A stretch of DNA of 64,000 nucleotides from Sympetrum striolatum. Taxonomy: Eukaryota; Arthropoda; Insecta; Odonata; Libellulidae. This document shows positions 46,957 to 55,944 of this stretch, one piece after another (position 1 is the first letter of the stretch; each line of letters begins with the position of its first letter). Location: contig OX388349.1 of NCBI GenBank assembly GCA_947579665.1, positions 27,684,459 through 27,748,458 on the forward strand, given 5' to 3'. The notes below the pieces were generated by a model. That model made no database searches. It was not told where the DNA came from and was given only the letters and a program-made list of their open reading frames with translations. Both the position numbers and the translations under genes were made by a program.

Positions 46957-47195
46957 TTATAGGTTTGAAATCTCCGATATCCTCTTTGTAGGCATTCCTT
47001 GTCTCATTCACCGGTATTCGGAGAAAACAAGAAAGGAACACCACACTTTTAAGAATACCCAAAGCGCGGGGTCCTAAAATCATATTTTTTCCGAATACCA
47101 GTGAATGACACATGAGACGAGGAACGCCGAAAAGACGGATATTGGAGATATAAGACCTCTAATTCATGGCATGTTCCAAATTCTCTTTCTTTACA
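46957..47195. mobile_element. MITE family A copy
   Basis: Blocks TATAGGTTTGAAATCTCCGA, CACCGGTATTCGGAGAAAAC and AAGAAAGGAACACCACACTT are partly inverted as CCGAATACCAGTGAATGACA, GACGAGGAACGCCGAAAAG and GGATATTGGAGATATAAGAC, ending CTCTAATTC and ATGTTCCAAATTCTC. This copy keeps the family's full length. Confidence 0.65.
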
Positions 47196-47199
47196 CTAT

Positions 47200-47830
47200 G
47201 TATACATGTTCGCTGGGGAAACAAACGACGTCGACCTATCATGAGGACGATCATCACGGCAGACAGCAAATGTGTTCCGATCCCATCTTTCCCATGTTCT
47301 ACCACACATCCTTCTGGACTCTTCGGGATTGCCCGTATTCTATTCCGCCATTATCCCGCTCCGCTCAGCTTCCATTCTTCTCCGATGATGGCGCTGCCAC
47401 CATAATGTTTCTCCGCGCCACAGTCACAAAGGGGCCCTTTGTTCTTTTTTTCACGTGGAAATAAACCCTCCGACTTCGCAGCCTCTTTCTCCAGCAGCGA
47501 AAACGTCGCTCGACTCTGTTTTTTGTTTGCAAGCGATAGCCGCGAAATTCCGCGACCGATTTGGAAATGCATGCGGAGATGTCTCTCGTGAATTATTCAT
47601 CCCTTCCATTATTCCCGCTCCCTTTTCGCATCATCTTCTCACCCTTTTGTCGTCCCTTGACACCCGGACCTGTCCACGTGAAAGTTTTATTCCTCTCGCC
47701 CTGTAAACACGCGCCTATTAACCCAGAATTATTCGCTCCATATTCCTTTGTCTTCCGCCCCCCTTTCGATTACCTCCCTGAATACTTGAGCGGTGCCTTA
47801 CAAGTGGCGTAACACATTCTCCCTCCCCTT
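47200..47830. other. CpG-rich island of about 0.6 kb
   Basis: Strongly GC- and CpG-rich against the flanks. Overlapping open frames on both strands (47105-47464, 47166-47405, 47455-47706 and 47561-47812 plus; 47351-47572 minus) encode low-information peptides unlike any family I know. Perhaps a regulatory or unmethylated island; an unrecognised exon cannot be excluded. Confidence 0.35.
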
Positions 47831-47992
47831 CCACGACGGTGCTGCTATTACGGGGAACAATTAATACGCTTCGGAGACAACGTAACAATTACTGTAATTT
47901 ACGAAAACGTCAAAATAACTATAAATACTCAACATAATTAAAATTACGTAACAATAACAAAAGCAACCTGCGTGGTAATAACAATAAACAGG

Positions 47993-48066
47993 GCTCCCAG
48001 ATAGCCAAGTGAGCAGCGAGTATGACTTTGGTGAAGCCGGTCTCTGGTTCGATCCTCGATGTGAAT
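47993..48066 (+). mobile_element. SINE-like tRNA head, diverged
   Basis: GGCTCCCAGATAGCCAAGTG, an ACTTTGGTGAAGCC block and the B box GGTTCGATCC align along the head of the SINE at 44534-44665. The downstream part is not the same unique block, so this is either a different SINE subfamily or a head fused to other sequence. It does not fold as a functional tRNA. Confidence 0.55.
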
Positions 48067-48111
48067 CCTGTCGTTAAATAAAGTATCTTTATCAATTCTA
48101 CCACAACAGAT

Positions 48112-48453
48112 CAGTTGGGATGGGAATCTTTAGAATCAAGCAGGAGGACGTTTTGACAGACGGATATATATAACGCGAGGAACCGTAGAGGAGGTTGGGA
48201 TGAACTACGGCAGAGGTTTCAAACTCCAAAATACATCAGATGCTGCGACCATAGTTTAAAAATTAAAGAACGAGTGCAGAAGACAGATTTGGCCAAATTC
48301 TCATTCGTAAATAGAGGAATAAGGGAATGGAATGCATTACCTGGTGGACTTCTCACTCCAATGCCAGATAATTCTAAAATATTTAAACGTAAGATGAGAA
48401 GTATGAACGTAAAATTTCATGTTTATCTTTTCCTTACTTACAATCATATTTAA
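48112..48453 (+). pseudogene. Non-LTR retrotransposon ORF2 C-terminal remnant, frame mostly kept
   Basis: A single frame runs 113 codons from 48112 to a TAA at 48451, broken only by a TGA after LGWESLESSRRTF. Further on it reads NRRGGWDELRQRFQTPKYIR, CCDHSLKIKERVQKTDLAKF and SFVNRGIREWNALPGGLL. The LGWxxLExRR block and the SFxxRxIxxWNxLP block are the standard C-terminal signature of CR1/Jockey-type LINE polyproteins. It lies directly behind a SINE-like head (47993-48066) and just ahead of a full SINE (48494-48612). With one stop in 113 codons, it is among the youngest LINE remnants here. Confidence 0.8.
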
Positions 48454-48493
48454 TTACTAAGTTACTTTCAAATATTTTATTACTTACTTTATT

Positions 48494-48612
48494 GGCTCCT
48501 GGATAGTCATGTGGACAGCGCGTTTGTCTTTGGTCCCGGGTTCGAATCCCGGTGGAAGCTAATGCGCAAATGACCTAAGCTGTCGAAGCACTTTTAACAA
48601 TACTACTACTAC
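48494..48612 (+). mobile_element. tRNA-derived SINE copy
   Basis: It starts GGCTCCTGGATAGTCATGTG, has the B box GGGTTCGAATCCCGGTGG, the unique block ATGCGCAAATGACCTAAGCT then GTCGAAGCACTTTTAACAA, and a (TAC)n tail. About 12 bases are missing between the anticodon arm and T arm compared with the 44.6-kb copy. No clean target duplication was found. Confidence 0.85.
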
Positions 48613-48619
48613 ATTCTTT

Positions 48620-49990
48620 TTTACTAATTCCTGACTTTCTTCTAATTGTACTTAATAAGTTATGTATATGACATAGTTAGGTTTAAGCAAAATTTCAGGT
48701 AAATCTTATAAGTATGAATCATTTGTACATTTATGCAATTATCTGTTGTTTTAATGTAACCTTGAAAAGATCTGTATTGTCAACGGGAGGTTTTGGAAGG
48801 GTTTTCTTCCCGTTTTTATGCAAATGCCGGACATATTACAGCAATTTTCTCCCCCCCCCCTTTGTACCGTTGCCACCTGGTTACACCAATTTGCAACGCT
48901 ATCTAAATAAATAACTTAACATTAATCTGGGCATCATTTAATACGAGGACTGACTGAAAAGTAATGTATTAACCTTCGTAACTTGGGATTGGATGAGAAT
49001 ATTTTAATAAATTAAACACATAAATAATCCTTAAGATGATCTTATTAATTAACTATATTTACCATTCCACATAATCGCCAGATACCTGTATTCATTCTGC
49101 TAACGATGAACACGTTTTCAGAAGTAATTTGTGCTATAACATGTTTTACTGAATTGGTATTGAACGGTAACCTACCCCGCAATTTCACCGCTAATATTAA
49201 TAATGTTTTATGCTAATAAGTATATAATTAATATATTGTTAATATCTCTGCTTCTATTCAGCGATTATGGAACAGTTCAATGGATTCAAAATATGAAATG
49301 TCTTTTAATAACGGCTATGAACATAAGAGTTATGGGTCTCTCTCAAAGTGTTTCTTAAACGAAAATCAATGATTCTCTCTTATCATTATTATCAGGTGGA
49401 AATCAGTATATGGAGATGTCATAAATATATTTTAATAGCGGTTATGACCGGTTCATATCAGCACGATTTTTTTCCTTTTCTACTCTTCGTAGTAATGATA
49501 ATTGTTTCATTCCATAATTTGTTGGGACCAGTCATTGTTTCGCACAAGGCAATACTCTCGTTATACTTCTTTCTAATCTCGGCTATTTGAACAAAGAAAC
49601 TTAAACTCCAATTCTATACGGTAAATGGACAATTTTATTCAAAGTGATCAAAGCTATACGATAAAACTTATAGCCAATGATTGCTTCACATATCATAACT
49701 TTGGAATGAGACAAATTTTTTCCAAAACCCAATAGTATCTACATACAAAATTATTACGGTACAAATCACCAAATAACACACATTCTCTCTGTGAATATTT
49801 TTGGAGTCTATATCTTTCATTGAGTAAGACAGAGGCAAATAAACTCACCCCTGGACTTGCCTAGTGAAAGTCACCCCCTCTCCAGAGCTATTGAAAGATG
49901 AAAAGCTGATGGTGGAAGAATTTAGGTTGAAACCGAGTGACTATATACTTTAGCACGAAATACATAATTTATATACTTATTTTCCGTAGT
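48620..49990. other. AT-rich DNA, no gene recognised
   Basis: A poly-C run of 10 occurs at about 48851-48860. Open frames at 48714-48914 and 49348-49590 have no motif. Confidence 0.45.
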
Positions 49991-50235
49991 GATGAAAATA
50001 ACAAAATTTGTACTTTTTCCACAGTATTTATTATAAACAATTAATGGAAACAAGACACGACTTGTTTCAGAGATTGATCTCCAACATCAAGACTTTATGA
50101 TGGAGATCAATCTCTGAAACTAGTCGTGTTTTGTTTCCATTTATTGTTTATAATAAATACCGTGGAAAAAGTACAAATTTTGTTATTTTTATCATGACGT
50201 ATTTCCACTAGACGTCGCCTGAGACTGTTGATTTT
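49991..50235. mobile_element. Giant palindrome, fold-back family B, second copy
   Basis: Arms of about 90 bp, at 49991-50090 and 50098-50195, invert around a centre near CAAGACTTTATG. The arm blocks (ACAAAATTTGTACTTTTTCC, CACAGTATTTATTATAAACA, CACGACTTGTTTCAGAGATT, GATCTCC) match the palindrome at 9366-9540. The flank at about 50193-50235, including TCATGACGTATTTCCACTAG then ACGTCGCCTGAGACTG, matches the left flank of the first copy in reverse, so the complete unit is larger than the palindrome and the two copies lie in opposite orientation. Confidence 0.75.
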
Positions 50236-50499
50236 ATTTATATATTCCGTAGTTTTGCCTAAATGTATTTAAATAATTTTTTGAAGGTTATTCAACCTTT
50301 CTGTATTTATTTCTTCGCAGTTTTCATGCGATAACTATTTTTTATTTTTCTCTAACTTTGTTTTTATTTTATATTTTCTTTTATACATTACCCCGAAGTT
50401 GTTTAATTTTATTCACATTATACTTTTCAATAAGTGTAATGGTTTTTCCGATTTCTCTTCAATACAATACTCGAAATCAAACGAATGTCAAGGTTAGGA

Positions 50500-51050
50500 A
50501 ATAATCCCGCCATCTATGTAACAGTCGCTAAATTTTGCGACATTTACTCCAGGAACAGAGATCGCATAGAGTCGGGACACGCAATTTTTCCTTCCTTCCC
50601 TTAATTCCTGGGCTTCCCTCTGGCGGGACTCCCGTTTTTTTTATGCCGCCATACCGAATCTTTTATTCGCGCATTTCTCCACTAGCATTCCTTTGTTTTT
50701 TGTAACGCCCTCTCGTTCGTATCCAAGCAGATCGTCTGATGTTTGCCTCCGTCGCTTTATGGATCTAGAACGCATAATGCACGCGTTACTGCTCGAAAAC
50801 ACATTCTGCAAAACCGGATATGAATGAATAATTCTCGAATTTTTCCTCCCTTTCCGCGGATTTGAATACTCTCTCTTTTTATTCCGACGGGCTCCATACG
50901 AATTTTCTCCATAATGGGATATTAATGGAAAATTACGCATCATAATGTTTCGGTGTTTTCCTTCGCTCGAGAATTAAGAATTTATCGAATAAGTTTTTGT
51001 TTTCCATTTGCGATCGGGTTAAATGAGTTTCGAATCGATTCCTCGTTACA
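50500..51050. other. GC- and CpG-enriched stretch
   Basis: GC and CpG content are moderately raised. A 100-codon minus-strand frame at 50641-50943 is rich in Arg, Lys and Ser but has no family motif. Confidence 0.3.
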
Positions 51051-51366
51051 CCTGTCATCAATTTTGATTAATTAATACGAGTCGGAAGGATTGGATGGGC
51101 TTGAATTTCAATTATCATTCGAAAACGAATTAGGTTTAATGTGTCTGATCCGGTTGTGAATGAAAGTTTTTGGAGTGACGAGAAATCGTGCTTTTGGTAG
51201 GACGTATTGTACGTACATCTTGATCTCAGTTGTACGATACATACACGTGTACGATACAACACTCGTACATACCGGAATTGGTTTTAATCATTCTTACAAG
51301 AAGAACACTACAGGTGTGTAACACGGATTCACTTGGGAATTTCACTATATGTTCCTTGCTCTATAA

Positions 51367-51653
51367 CTGTGGTTCCTAACCTCATTAATAGTTAGAAAAC
51401 CGTTGAATTTTATTTTATTATTCAGGAAAAGACATTCATTGCAAGATAATTTATTATTTGCTTAAAAATGTATACGTTTACAGTACATAATATATTAATA
51501 TATATAAAACAATATCCACATTTTTAATGCCTACGTTGCTTCTGATAGGTGGTATGGCGACAATTTTTATCAATATTCAGGATCATCTTTCGCACCCCTA
51601 AAATTGCTCTTTCGCATCCCAGAGGTGTCCACATCTTCGTTTAAAAACCACAG
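51367..51653. mobile_element. 287-bp hAT-like MITE with a perfect 8-bp target duplication
   Basis: The left end CTGTGGTTCCTAACCTCATT and the reverse complement of the right end, CTGTGGTTTTTAAACGAAGA, form imperfect terminal inverted repeats. CTCTATAA flanks both sides exactly (51359-51366 and 51654-51661), the 8-bp duplication typical of hAT transposases. It is non-coding. Its right end and flank are shared with segment A at 44748, so the insertion predates the inverted duplication. Confidence 0.85.
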
Positions 51654-51996
51654 CTCTATAATAATGCAGTGTCCAAAACTTGATAATACTAAGTTTTGTT
51701 TATGCAGAATGAAATATCAATTTATATTTAATATATTTAATTGATATTGATTTTCCATCCTCAGAAAATTAATAAATACAAGCAATAAAGAGGCAAGGGC
51801 AATAAAACCGAGCAGACATCTTGCATAATATAGATGAAACGTATTTAGGATTAGGTACTTGAGTAAGCTGAGTTAAATAAGATATAATTCCCAATTTCAT
51901 ACTATTATAGTGGAACATAATTTCCCTTTTCCCCTCTCCTTTCAGCCCTCTTTATTCACAGCCCAAGTCAATAAGGTAATCTATACAGAACAGCAA
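51611..51996 (-). repeat. Inverted duplicated segment, copy B (empty site)
   Basis: This is the reverse-oriented counterpart of 44259-44790. It includes the hAT right end and runs through matching blocks to GTAATCTATACAGAACAGCA. At the position of the SINE it has only an uninterrupted A/T-rich target, so it preserves the pre-insertion state. Confidence 0.85.
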
Positions 51997-52736
51997 GACG
52001 CTCGAAAAAACCGAGCACCGCCAAATTGTCTTATGGACAAAATCAAATGAACAGACAAAGCACAAAGGAAAAGGAACCAATATAAAAGCACAGTATAGGA
52101 TATACTACGTTCGGTGAGTGGGCTTGTTTGGGTTATCATAAATCCGTTCTTACCGATTTTATTGTCTTTCTGGTTGCTGTGACTCGATTTTAAACCTACA
52201 CGTTTGCATTTACATTTTTACTTTCTCCCTATACGTAGTACAGAGAAAGTATTGTATTCGCAAAAAAATTCGACCTCCAGATTTCGACGGAAATAAATGT
52301 TTTGGGGCCCATAGAGCATGTTTTAGCTATTTTCCCGAACATGTCTGTGTGTCTGTCTGTCTGTGGTTAAAAAGTTCGTGGGCGCTCTATCTTAAAAAGT
52401 ATTTATCCGATCATTTTCAAAATTCATGATTAGAATTTTCCTAACAATGCCAAGAGTTGATTAGTTTTTGGAGAATATCGCTTAACCGGAAGTTACGGTT
52501 TATCCGGAACAAATTTTTGTTTCTTAATTATCTCTGTGAGAATGCAATATAGGTATATACATATACACACAAAAGTTGTAGATAATGTACTTTACTACAA
52601 TATTTGTATAAATCATTTTCTCGTAACACTGATTTTTTAGGAGTTATTCTTCAATAATGGTTAACCGGAAGTTGTTGTTTACCCAGAGAAGGAAGTTTTT
52701 CATACATATCTCTGTCAGAATGCAATGTAGGTATAT

Positions 52737-52925
52737 AACGAATGCGTGAGCAGTGACGATTACATTATAAATTTGGTCGTCACCAATTAAAGAACCTGGT
52801 TGGCCCAGTTCAATTCGAATTAAAACTCTTAATGCGGTACCAATTATTCCAGCTCATGCTCCAAAAATTAAGTATAGGGTACCAATGTCCTTATGATTAG
52901 TAGAAAATAGCCAACGTCGCAATAT
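52737..52925 (-). pseudogene. cox1: cox1 5' fragment (nuclear mitochondrial copy)
   Basis: Translated on the minus strand with the invertebrate mitochondrial code it gives [40 protein letters not shown] and [20 protein letters not shown]: the N-terminal region of cytochrome c oxidase subunit I, the catalytic core of respiratory complex IV. There is no frameshift. The Trp codon in GAWAG is TGA, a stop in the nuclear code, so the fragment cannot be expressed as this protein from the nucleus. The reading begins at about TTG or ATA near 52920-52925, next to trnY as in mitochondria, and is cut off at the NUMT edge after about 63 residues. Confidence 0.93.
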
Positions 52926-52960
52926 CTTAAATATTATATTATGACCCTTAATATAATTTA

Positions 52961-53027
52961 GGTAAGATGGTCGAGACTTTAGGCGATAGACTGTAAATCT
53001 ATATAGGAGGGTTACCCTCTTTTACCA
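52961..53027 (+). pseudogene. trnY: Mitochondrial trnY copy in the NUMT
   Basis: The acceptor GGTAAGA pairs with TTTTACC (one G-U pair), the anticodon loop contains GTA at 52993-52995 between TAGA and TCTA, and a short T arm GAGGGTTACCCTC is present. The cloverleaf is intact, but it lies in nuclear DNA without its mitochondrial transcription context. Confidence 0.88.
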
Positions 53028-53090
53028 GTCTTATATTCAAACTATGATTTTAGACTGCAATTCTGAAGGTGTAAAAATTTTACTAAGACT
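53028..53090 (+). pseudogene. trnC: Mitochondrial trnC copy in the NUMT
   Basis: It starts GTCTTA and ends TAAGAC, with anticodon GCA at 53057-53059 in the stem context TTTAGACTGCAATTCTGAA. It follows trnY directly, as in the ancestral insect mitochondrial genome. Not expected to function in the nucleus. Confidence 0.85.
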
Positions 53091-53122
53091 TACAAGAATA
53101 ATACTTGTATTTTTAACTTTGA
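53084..53122 (-). pseudogene. trnW: Mitochondrial trnW 3' half in the NUMT
   Basis: On the minus strand, TCAAAG, then a T arm ACAAG-TATTATT-CTTGT and AAGTCTTA overlap the end of trnC, as trnW and trnC do in insect mitochondria. The sequence breaks at the UCA anticodon, which marks the NUMT edge. Confidence 0.75.
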
Positions 53123-54336
53123 TAATATACCTTTACACACAAAAGTTGTAGATAATGTACTTTACTACAACTTTTGTGTAAGATATTTTCTCGTAACACT
53201 GATAGTTTAGGAGTTATTCTTCAATAATGGTTAACCGGAAGTTGTTGTTTACCCAGAAAAGGACGTTTTTCATACATATCTCTGTCAGAATGCAATATAA
53301 GTATATACATTTACACACAAAAGTTGTAGATAATGTATTTTACTACAACTTTTGTAAAATAATTTTTTCGTAACACTGATTGTTTAGGAGTTATTTCCCA
53401 ATAATGGTTAACCGGAAGTTGTTGTTAATCCAGAAATGGAAGTTTTTCATACATATTTCTGTCAAAATGCAATGTAGGTATATACCTTCACACGCAAAAT
53501 TTGTAGATAATGTACTTAACTACAACTTTTGTAAAAACATTTTTTGTAACACTGATTGTTTAGGAGTTATTCTTCAATAATGGTTAACCGGAAGTATTTG
53601 TTTACCCAGAAATTGAAGTTTTTCATACTTATCTCTGTCAGAATGCAATGTAGGTATGTTCAATTAAGTACCAAAGTTATAGATTATGTTTATTACTACA
53701 AAGCTTGTATGAAACATTTTCCTGTAACACTCATTGTTTTGGAGTTATTTATATATTACCGGCATAGGCTTACGTTTTCAATAAATACGGAGAAAGTCAT
53801 GTGTTGGCCACATCAGATTTTTTTCTATTTAAGCTTGCGATTACTTCAAGAATCAGAATTGGCGTTTTTCGATAAATAGATGATATTTTTTTCATTATAC
53901 CTCAAGCAAGTGTTTGTTTCTTCGAACCTCGGCTTTAACCACTATTTATGAACGTTTTAATTTTGACTTGCTTCCCTGCATTGATCTATTTTTATTGATT
54001 GACATTCTCCACTTGCTTACTCACCTACCATTTTTGTTTACGCTAGTGGTACCCTTTTACGCTGTGCTCCCTTTGCTTTGTGTCTTGTCTGATCATTTGA
54101 TTTTATATGAGACCAATTGATGGTGTTTGATTTTTCGGATGTCTCGCTGTTCTGTTTAGATCACTTTGGCTGCGGATGCTATTGCAGAGTAAAGTAATTG
54201 TTACATTGTTAATTTGCTTATAATAGGAATAGTATTTGTAATATGTTGTAATCTTCTCAGCACAGATAATTATCACGTCCTCATATTACTCTGGTTGATA
54301 AAATACACCTATGGATATATAAAGCAATTGTAACCT

Positions 54337-54545
54337 TTCGGCGAAACGTCTTTTATCAAAAGATAACGCTTCAAATCATGACGATGTTTCTCATGCGTAG
54401 CGTAAGTCAATGTTTCCAATTTAACGAAGTTACAAAGGAATGCAGAAAGTATTGTCGGTGAAACGTATCATGAATCATAAGTCGCTCAAAAATACAACCC
54501 AATGCGCAGCGTAAACCGTTGTTTTAAATTTAAAGCAGTACCCAA
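54337..54545 (+). repeat. Two-unit diverged tandem duplication
   Basis: TTCGGCGAAACGTCTTTTAT ... ATGCGTAGCGTAAGTCAATG ... CCAATTTAACGAAGTTAC recurs about 118 bp later as GTCGGTGAAACGTATCATGA ... ATGCGCAGCGTAAACCGTTG ... TAAATTTAAAGCAGTACC. Its origin is unknown. Confidence 0.55.
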
Positions 54546-54558
54546 TAAACGCCTTAGG

Positions 54559-54849
54559 CTAGAGGTGGGCTTATTCCGGCCCGTGGGCAATAGAGGTTTT
54601 TGTGGCCCACCAAGATGGAAAAAAATGCTCCTTGAACCGACATTTGCTTAAATAATACAAAAAATATATTGAATAAAATTACCGTTATTTTAGTTAATTT
54701 ATATTTATTGATGTTTATGATACTGATAATTTATGTCTCTTCTAATATGCAAAATAAGCTATCGACTGCAATTATTTTAAAAAGACCAGCCCTCCGCCAA
54801 CCTCCTCTCCTACAAGGTGAACCCCGAGAAAAAAAATCGCCCATCCTTG
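54559..54849. mobile_element. hAT-like MITE, about 290 bp
   Basis: The left end CTAGAGGTGGGCTTATTCCG then GCCCGTGGGC is typical of hAT elements with a GGTGGGCxxxxxxCGGCCCG end. The reverse complement of the right end reads CAAGGATGGGCGATTTTTTT. The flanks GCCTTAGG and CCTAAGCA are only loosely similar, so the target duplication is eroded or the ends are off by a base or two. Confidence 0.55.
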
Positions 54850-55049
54850 CCTAAGCATCTTATAACATAAAATTACGTTACGGAGCCCGTTATAAAAGTA
54901 TTATTTTTTATCACAAGTGTATGTATCTACTTACTGTATTTTATGCATTTCATTTTTTATTAACTTTCATTATTTGTCTTGATAATATGTCTCTAACACT
55001 TCTTGTAATTTTCCAGGTTATATGTACATTGTTTTCTTTAATGTCTTTT

Positions 55050-55320
55050 AGTTTTTGCTATCGTTAGGTTTGCGCAGGTTTTTCACACCCCCCTTCTTTG
55101 TGGGTGTTTTCCTGCAGCGGATATTTTTTCCTAAGCTTTTCTTAGTTTTTTTTTACATCCGCAATCCCTTCTCACATTTTCTTCTATTTTCCTCTAAGTT
55201 TCATTGATACATGTAATATACTTATAATAATGTAACTGCTTAACTACAGGTTAGATGGAAGAGGAGACTTTTTAGTCTCAATCTCGCCTAATAAAGATGA
55301 TGATGATACGATGATACCTA
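55050..55320 (+). mobile_element. LINE 3' end (family C), reference copy
   Basis: Ordered 3'-UTR blocks: TTTGCGCAGGTTTTTCACAC, CTTCTTTGTGGGTGTTTTCC, TGCAGCGGATATTTTTTCCT, then GGTTAGATGGAAGAGGAGAC, TTTTTAGTCTCAATCTCGCC, AATAAAG and a (GAT)n tail. AATAAA plus a short tandem tail is typical of CR1/Jockey-like LINE 3' termini. The copy at 62145-63147 joins these blocks to a reverse-transcriptase C-terminus, which identifies the family. Only the 3' UTR survives here. Confidence 0.75.
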
Positions 55321-55359
55321 AATTCTGGATTTTAATGTGTTTCCATAGATTCTTTTACG

Positions 55360-55710
55360 TGGGAAATCACATGCCTCATCTGCCCCTTTACATTTTTACC
55401 TCCAATTCGTTTGCACCGACAACTCTTCCTCGGCCACATTTTCGCCTCCCCTGATCTCGGGCGACCCCCCGCAGTCTCTTCGCTCCGATTCGCCTCTTTC
55501 CTTACCATAGCGGAATTCTCCACAATGTAAACAATTGGGGCCGACGCTACAAATGGCTTGTTGTTACCATTCTCGAAGTTACGTCACGGTGAACGGAGCG
55601 CAGGCAGTGTGAAGGGCTCTGCGGTCTCACGAGGAGGCCCTTTAAGGCCCTTTTCCACAGGGATGGGCGACGCGCTCAGCGATTTCCCCGAAACGGGTGA
55701 GGGAGTCTGG
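55360..55710. other. CpG-rich island
   Basis: CpG-dense compared with its flanks. A 63-codon minus-strand frame (55332-55523) has no recognisable motif. Confidence 0.3.
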
Positions 55711-55944
55711 GAGACGTGAGGAATCTGATTAAGATGGGAAAATGCACGACACTGCAAGGGAACTGCTGAACTAACACTTTCGGTGGAATCGATTTGGTTG
55801 TTCTTCTTTGACCTACCGTGACTAACTCATTAGACGCACGACTATCCGTGCAGGTGAGGTATTGCTATTTTCCGCTTAATGGAGTCTTCCGATAATTTGT
55901 AAAATAGAAAATGACTTGCAAACAGTAAACTGCAAACAAAACTT

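Larger units (their letters stand above)
52737..53123. other. NUMT: nuclear copy of mitochondrial cox1-trnY-trnC-trnW DNA
   Basis: A block of about 386 bp that is mitochondrial from end to end: the 5' part of cox1 in reverse, complete trnY and trnC forward, and the 3' half of trnW in reverse. This is the ancestral insect order W-C-Y-cox1 read from the other strand. It interrupts a tandem-repeat unit between GTAGGTATATA and ATATACCTTTACACAC, so the junction has a few bases of A/T microhomology and no long duplication, as in end-joining capture. The lack of damage indicates a recent transfer. A mis-joined mitochondrial read is unlikely given the clean junctions, but has not been tested. Confidence 0.9.
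52450..53790 (+). repeat. Tandem array of about 177-bp units, interrupted by a NUMT
   Basis: Roughly five units; the ACACACAAAAGTTGTAGATA block starts near 52565, 53135, 53313 and 53490, with a decayed start near 53665. Each unit has an inverted pair (CAAAAGTTGTAG ... CTACAACTTTTG), then TCGTAACACTGATTGTTTAG, TGGTTAACCGGAAGTTGTTG and TCTGTCAGAATGCAATGTAG. The first two starts are about 570 bp apart because a mitochondrial fragment of about 386 bp sits in that unit. Short open frames in the units are by-products. Confidence 0.85.
51985..54163. mobile_element. About 2.2-kb element with long terminal inverted repeats
   Basis: The reverse complement of the left end region (CTTTGTGCTTTGTCTGTTCA, then TTTGATTTTGTCCATAAGAC, then GCTGTTCTGTATAGATTACC) aligns with the right end (GCTTTGTGTCTTGTCTGATC, then ATTTGATTTTATATGAGACC, then GCTGTTCTGTTTAGATCAC). 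Similarity is clear over about 120 bp and weaker for about 100 bp more. Inside are an ACTTTCTC/GAGAAAGT hairpin near 52222-52252, a TGTC-rich run at 52344-52364 and a tandem array of about 177-bp units. No transposase is visible, so it is non-autonomous, of unknown superfamily. The exact outer ends are uncertain because the terminal dozen bases also occur in segment A. Confidence 0.65.

Noticed and set aside
52450..53790. CRISPR-like array
   Set aside because: The whole 177-bp unit repeats, with no short direct repeats separated by unique spacers, and the genome is an insect nucleus.
53380..53879. Two similar open frames (starting MFRSY) as a duplicated gene
   Set aside because: They are the same part of successive 177-bp tandem units; the similarity comes from the array, not from a gene family.
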